A stretch of DNA of 64,000 bases, taken from the NCBI RefSeq assembly GCF_002093115.1, contig NZ_NAAD01000001.1, positions 310,001 through 374,000 of the forward strand, in the 5' to 3' direction. Positions 61,121 through 64,000 of the stretch are shown one piece after another. The position numbers and the translations under genes were made by a program. The notes under the pieces were generated by a model. It was given only the letters and a program-made list of their open reading frames with translations. It was not told the DNA's origin and ran no database searches. Position 1 is the stretch's first letter. Each line of letters begins with the position of its first letter. This DNA is from Geothermobacter hydrogeniphilus (GTDB taxonomy: Bacteria > Desulfobacterota > Desulfuromonadia > Desulfuromonadales > Geothermobacteraceae).

Positions 61121-61238
61121 GGCGCCGGCTTTTTCATCAACTCTGCGTTGCAGTCTCGCTTCGCTTGTGCGACGTAGCTGCCGCTACGCCTCCGCGCTCA
61201 TCGAGCCTGCGCCTTGATTTGATGAAAAATCCAGCGCC
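61121..61238 (+). repeat. R2 repeat, copy 3
   Basis: 118 bp from GGCGCCGGCTTTTTCATCAA to TTGATTTGATGAAAAATCC-AGCGCC; the ends match as inverted repeats at about 18 of 20 positions. It starts 6 bp after the tRNA-Gln terminator, the same arrangement as at tRNA-Cys. The conserved 3' flank GAAACTGTGGTGTGGGATAT follows. Confidence 0.8.
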
Positions 61239-61270
61239 TTGAAACTGTGGTGTGGGATATTGGCTTGGAA

Positions 61271-61300
61271 CCTGTCGCACAAGGGGCTCACTGATTCAGG
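61271..61300 (+). repeat. R1 repeat, right-end fragment
   Basis: CCTGTCGCACAAGGGGCTCACTG-ATTCAGG matches the right end of the full R1 copy at 21730-21895 (GACAAGGGGTTCACTGATTCAGG). It abuts the left side of R2 copy 4, whose own left end is missing. Confidence 0.65.
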
Positions 61301-61406
61301 ATCATTCTGCGTTGCAGGCTCGCTTCGCTTGTGTGTGCGACCTAGCGAACGCTACGCCTCCACACTCATCGAGACAGCGCCTTGATTTGATAAAAAATCC
61401 GGCGCC
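61301..61406 (+). repeat. R2 repeat, copy 4, left end lost
   Basis: Begins ATCATTCTGCGTTGCAGGCTCGCTTCGC and runs to AAAAAATCCGGCGCC, followed by the usual flank TTGAGATTGTGGTGTGGG. The left inverted end is replaced by an R1 fragment. With the tRNA-Gln terminator, R2 copy 3 and the R1 fragment, it accounts for most of the 495-bp gap 61031-61525. Confidence 0.7.
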
Positions 61407-61525
61407 TTGAGATTGTGGTGTGGGCTGGTACATCACCTCGGCGCTTTGCAAAGAATTTTATAACCACTTGTGGTTTTGTCGGCTACACTGTCAGAAACAC
61501 TGCTCGACAGAGGAGGAACGAAATC

Positions 61526-61606
61526 ATGATGTTTGCCAATATCCTGTTCATCCTGCTGGTCGGCCTGCTGATCACCGGGCTGGTCTTCCTTGCGAAACGC
61601 AAGTAA
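61526..61606 (+). CDS. 26-residue single-helix membrane peptide
   Basis: The sequence MMFANILFILLVGLLITGLVFLAKRK is almost all one hydrophobic helix with a basic C-terminal end, typical of bacterial small membrane proteins that modulate larger complexes. AGGAGG at 61511-61516 is a strong ribosome binding site 9 nt upstream. I recognise no family. The neighbours (R1/R2 repeats upstream, an aminotransferase downstream) do not reveal a partner. The strong Shine-Dalgarno and composition make a real gene likely but unproven. Confidence 0.6.
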   Translation: MMFANILFILLVGLLITGLVFLAKRK

Positions 61607-61753
61607 AGCCGTTTCTCCCTGCCGGGTTTTCCGGCAAAAGAGATCCTTTTACACGTCAGGGAACCGTTCGTCCGTGAAGATTGACAACCCCGTAAGGGGC
61701 TGTTTTAATAGCCGCCGATCATTCAAACCCCATTTTTTCAACTGGAGGAGTCA

Positions 61754-63055
61754 ATGAATCCGCTGGCGCAGGAACTCAACGAGCTGATTGCCAAGGACAA
61801 CCCCCGGGTCCTGGAGATGCTCTCCGACCTCGGCCGTAATCTCTTTTTCCCCAGGGGCATCCTGACCCAGTCGGCGGAAGCCAAGGAAAAAGCCCATAAA
61901 TTCAACGCCACCATCGGTATCGCCACCGAAGACGGTGGTCCCATGTACCTGCAATGCATCCAGGACAAGCTGGGAGCTTTCGATCCGAAGGATATCTATC
62001 CCTACGCGCCACCTGCGGGTAAACCTGAATTGCGGAAGCTCTGGCGCGAGAAGATGCTGCGGGAAAATCCCTCGCTCCAGGGGCGGCAGTTCAGCAACCC
62101 TGTCGTCACCAACGCCCTGACCCATGGGCTGGCGATCGTTGCCGACATGTTTGTCGACGCCGGTGACCATCTGGTCATGCCCGACATGATGTGGGGGAAC
62201 TACAACCTGACCTTCAGCGTCCGTCGCGGTGGTGTGATCAGAAAATACAATACCTTCACCGAGGCCGGCGGCTTCGATGTCGCGGCTTTCAAATCCGAGT
62301 TGCGGAAAACTGCCGACGAAAAGGGCAAGGCGCTGGTGTTGCTCAACTTCCCCAACAATCCGAGCGGCTACACTCCGACCGAAGCCGAAGGACAGGCGAT
62401 TGTCGAAGCGATCGTCGAGGTGGCCGAGTCGGGCTGCAATATCATCGCCGTGACCGATGATGCCTATTTCGGGCTTTTCTACGAGGACTCCCTGACCGAA
62501 TCGCTTTTCGGCCGTCTCGCCAACCTGCATCCGCGGGTGCTGGCGGTCAAACTCGATGGCGCCACCAAGGAAGAGTATGTCTGGGGTTTCCGTACCGGGT
62601 TTATCACCTTTGCCGCCGGCACAAGTGGGCAGGACAACCTGCTGACGGCGCTTGAGAAGAAGACCATGGGCATCATCCGGGCGACGATTTCCAACTGTCC
62701 CCATCCGAGTCAGACCTTCGTGATCGAGGCCCTCAGGTCGGCTGACTTCCTTGCCCAGAAAGCGGCCAAGTACCAGACCATGAAGGGACGGGCTCTCAAG
62801 GTCAAGGAAGTGCTCGACCGAGGTGAGTATGCCGACGCGTTCAGCTATTACCCCTTCAACTCCGGTTATTTCATGTGTCTCAGGCTGAAGACGGTCGATG
62901 CCGAGAAGTTGCGGTTGCATCTGCTTGACAAGTACGGAGTCGGAGCCATCTCGATCGGTTCGACGGACCTGCGGGTCGCTTTCTCCTGTATCGCCGAGGA
63001 GGATATCCCCGAACTGTTCAGCCTGATCTACCAGGCGGTCAAGGACATCGAGTGA
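61754..63055 (+). CDS. Class I/II PLP-dependent aminotransferase
   Basis: 433-residue fold-type I aminotransferase. Recognisable blocks are DKLGAFDPKDIYPYAPPAGKPELRKLWREK, NALTHGLAIVADMF, NFPNNPSGYTPT (substrate Asn), VTDDAYFGLFYE (PLP Asp/Tyr) and AVKLDGATKEEYVWGFRTGF containing the Schiff-base lysine region and the Arg of RTGF. The substrate cannot be read from sequence; family members in Geobacter-like genomes are annotated only as aminotransferases. ATG 61754 follows TGGAGGAG. A strong terminator follows. Confidence 0.87.
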   Translation: MNPLAQELNELIAKDNPRVLEMLSDLGRNLFFPRGILTQSAEAKEKAHKFNATIGIATEDGGPMYLQCIQDKLGAFDPKDIYPYAPPAGKPELRKLWREKMLRENPSLQGRQFSNPVVTNALTHGLAIVADMFVDAGDHLVMPDMMWGNYNLTFSVRRGGVIRKYNTFTEAGGFDVAAFKSELRKTADEKGKALVLLNFPNNPSGYTPTEAEGQAIVEAIVEVAESGCNIIAVTDDAYFGLFYEDSLTESLFGRLANLHPRVLAVKLDGATKEEYVWGFRTGFITFAAGTSGQDNLLTALEKKTMGIIRATISNCPHPSQTFVIEALRSADFLAQKAAKYQTMKGRALKVKEVLDRGEYADAFSYYPFNSGYFMCLRLKTVDAEKLRLHLLDKYGVGAISIGSTDLRVAFSCIAEEDIPELFSLIYQAVKDIE

Positions 63056-63059
63056 CAAC

Positions 63060-63091
63060 AAAAAGGGGCCCGCTGACGCGGGCCCCTTTTT
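63060..63091 (+). terminator. Terminator of the aminotransferase gene
   Basis: AAAAGGGGCCCGC and GCGGGCCCCTTTT with a TGAC loop and a T run. Confidence 0.95.
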
Positions 63092-63101
63092 GTTAACAAT
63101 C

Positions 63102-64000
63102 ATGAACAAGCTTCAGCATGACATGCTTTCCCTCCCGGGATTTCGGTCCCTGCTGGAATACACCGGCAAGATCCCGGTTTTTCTGGTCGGCGGCGCTCTG
63201 CGTGACTGGCGGTTCGGGCAGCCGGTCAAGGATGTCGACCTGGCAACCGACGGTGATCCGACCGACCTGGCGCGGGAATTCGCCAGGCACACCGGGGGAA
63301 GCTGGTTCTGGCTTGACCGGCAACGTTGCCAGAGTCGGGTGGTCTTGAAAAACGACCGCGAAGCCTTCAGTTACGATTTTTCTCCATTGCGGGCCGCCAC
63401 CATCGAGGCGGATCTCGCTGATCGCGACTTTACTCTCAACGCCATGGCGGTGAAGCTGGGTGACAGAGACTGGGCCCTGATTGATCCCTGCGGTGCCGGG
63501 GAAGATATCCGCGACCGGCGTCTGCAGGTATGCAGTCCCGATTCCCTGCGTCATGATCCTCTGCGCGTTCTGCGCGGCGTTCGCTTTGCCCTGCAGTTCA
63601 ACCTCGTCCCGGCAACCGGGACCGAAGCTGCCATGGTTCGCGACGCCGGCCTGTTGTCCGGGATCCCCGGCGAGAGGATTCATGCCGAACTGGCCGTTAT
63701 CCTGAACGTCGCGGGCAGCAGTCGCATCCTGCCGCTCTGGGTCCGTCTCGACCTGTCGTCGGTGTTGTTCGGGTTCTCCTGTACTGCCGATTCCGGCCGT
63801 CAGCTTGCGCGGCAGTTTGACCTGCTGGAGCGAACGCTCAGCCAGGGACCGGCCTGGCTACATGAGCTCGCCGCGGGAACCGTTGCCAACAACTTCAGTC
63901 GTCTGGCGCTGTTGAAACTGCATCTTATGCTCTCCGGAACTCCGGGAGCGGGCAGGGCACGCGGCGCGCAGGCTGCTGACCGCCTGCGTCTCGGCAGGCG
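63102..64000 (+). CDS. CCA-adding enzyme/poly(A) polymerase family protein (partial, runs off the window)
   Basis: At least 299 residues, open to the window end. It has the nucleotidyltransferase head VFLVGGALRDWRFGQPVKDVDLAT with the GG and two catalytic Asp residues (DVD, about residues 44-46), then RDFTLNAMAV (about 106-115) and DPLRVLRGVRFALQF (about 148-162), the PolyA_pol/CCA family pattern. The missing C-terminus would decide between a CCA-adding enzyme and a poly(A) polymerase. It begins 11 nt after the preceding terminator; no strong promoter or Shine-Dalgarno is visible. Confidence 0.9.
   Translation, partial: MNKLQHDMLSLPGFRSLLEYTGKIPVFLVGGALRDWRFGQPVKDVDLATDGDPTDLAREFARHTGGSWFWLDRQRCQSRVVLKNDREAFSYDFSPLRAATIEADLADRDFTLNAMAVKLGDRDWALIDPCGAGEDIRDRRLQVCSPDSLRHDPLRVLRGVRFALQFNLVPATGTEAAMVRDAGLLSGIPGERIHAELAVILNVAGSSRILPLWVRLDLSSVLFGFSCTADSGRQLARQFDLLERTLSQGPAWLHELAAGTVANNFSRLALLKLHLMLSGTPGAGRARGAQAADRLRLGR

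Noticed and set aside
61415-61677. Longer frames (63-85 codons) overlapping the 26-residue peptide
   Set aside because: The upstream part is repeat-derived; only the last 26 codons have a proper ribosome binding site and a coherent membrane-protein composition.

Overview
The window is almost entirely chromosomal core sequence of a Gram-negative bacterium. Gene order and protein character (mazG / yceD-rpmF-plsX-fabHDG-acpP-fabF-rpiB-glyA-comEB-nrdR-ribDEBAH-nusB, and thrS-infC-rpmI-rplT-pheST-ihfA-merR-surE-pcm-nlpD-rpoS) resemble the Desulfuromonadales (Geobacter, Pelobacter and Desulfuromonas relatives). That placement is inferred from recalled synteny, not from a search. Lipoproteins, an OmpP1/FadL porin, GspA/GspB and BamE-like proteins show an outer membrane. 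I see no prophage, insertion sequence, CRISPR array or recognisable defence island.

Layout. 1-5.9 kb: mazG diverges from a long + strand operon that opens with a clear sigma-70 promoter (981-1008) and encodes phospholipid and fatty acid synthesis up to acyl carrier protein. 6-15.9 kb: the same strand continues with fabF, rpiB, glyA, dCMP deaminase, nrdR, the complete riboflavin set, nusB, an uncharacterised protein and hom, closed by a strong terminator. 16-21.7 kb: a lipid-use cluster made of a VolA/Pla-1-type lipase lipoprotein divergent from a FadL-type porin, then a convergent long-chain acyl-CoA synthetase. 21.7-35 kb: tRNA-Val, the translation operon thrS-infC-rpmI-rplT, pheST, ihfA with a MerR-type gene, surE-pcm-yqaA-nlpD-rpoS, apt and tRNA-Arg. 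35-42.9 kb: a YcbK-like protein, a BioD-like/Pta-N protein, a ferritin-like protein, GspA/GspB, and on the minus strand an M1-type peptidase with a LEA14-like lipoprotein. 42.5-50 kb: a tightly overlapping set of VanZ-like protein, AddB-like nuclease, AddA-like helicase-nuclease and rsgA. 50-58 kb: a BamE-like lipoprotein, a diguanylate cyclase, a membrane-anchored beta-propeller dehydrogenase with a mini-secretin-like protein and a thiamine-binding protein, tRNA-Cys, a TauE/SafE transporter, a Memo-family protein and gltX. 58-64 kb: a PAS-GGDEF-EAL protein, tRNA-Gln, a 26-residue membrane peptide, an aminotransferase, and a CCA-adding/poly(A) polymerase-type gene cut by the window end.

The structure that genes do not explain lies in the intergenic gaps. 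Two families of short, structured, non-coding repeats recur. R1 is bounded by CCTGAATC...GATTCAGG inverted ends; a full copy is about 165 bp, and several shorter internally deleted or truncated forms exist. R2 is about 117 bp, has GGCGCC-type inverted ends and follows the terminators of tRNA-Cys and tRNA-Gln. In one place R2 sits in an exact 166-bp tandem duplication. These two families are the best candidates for something undescribed. Other points of interest are an infC that appears to start with AUC, a NlpD whose M23 domain has lost its metal ligands, and an orphan mini-secretin operon.

Start codons were re-chosen for many genes from Shine-Dalgarno position and family N-termini. Residue numbers given as 'about' were estimated by eye. 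No database search was run.
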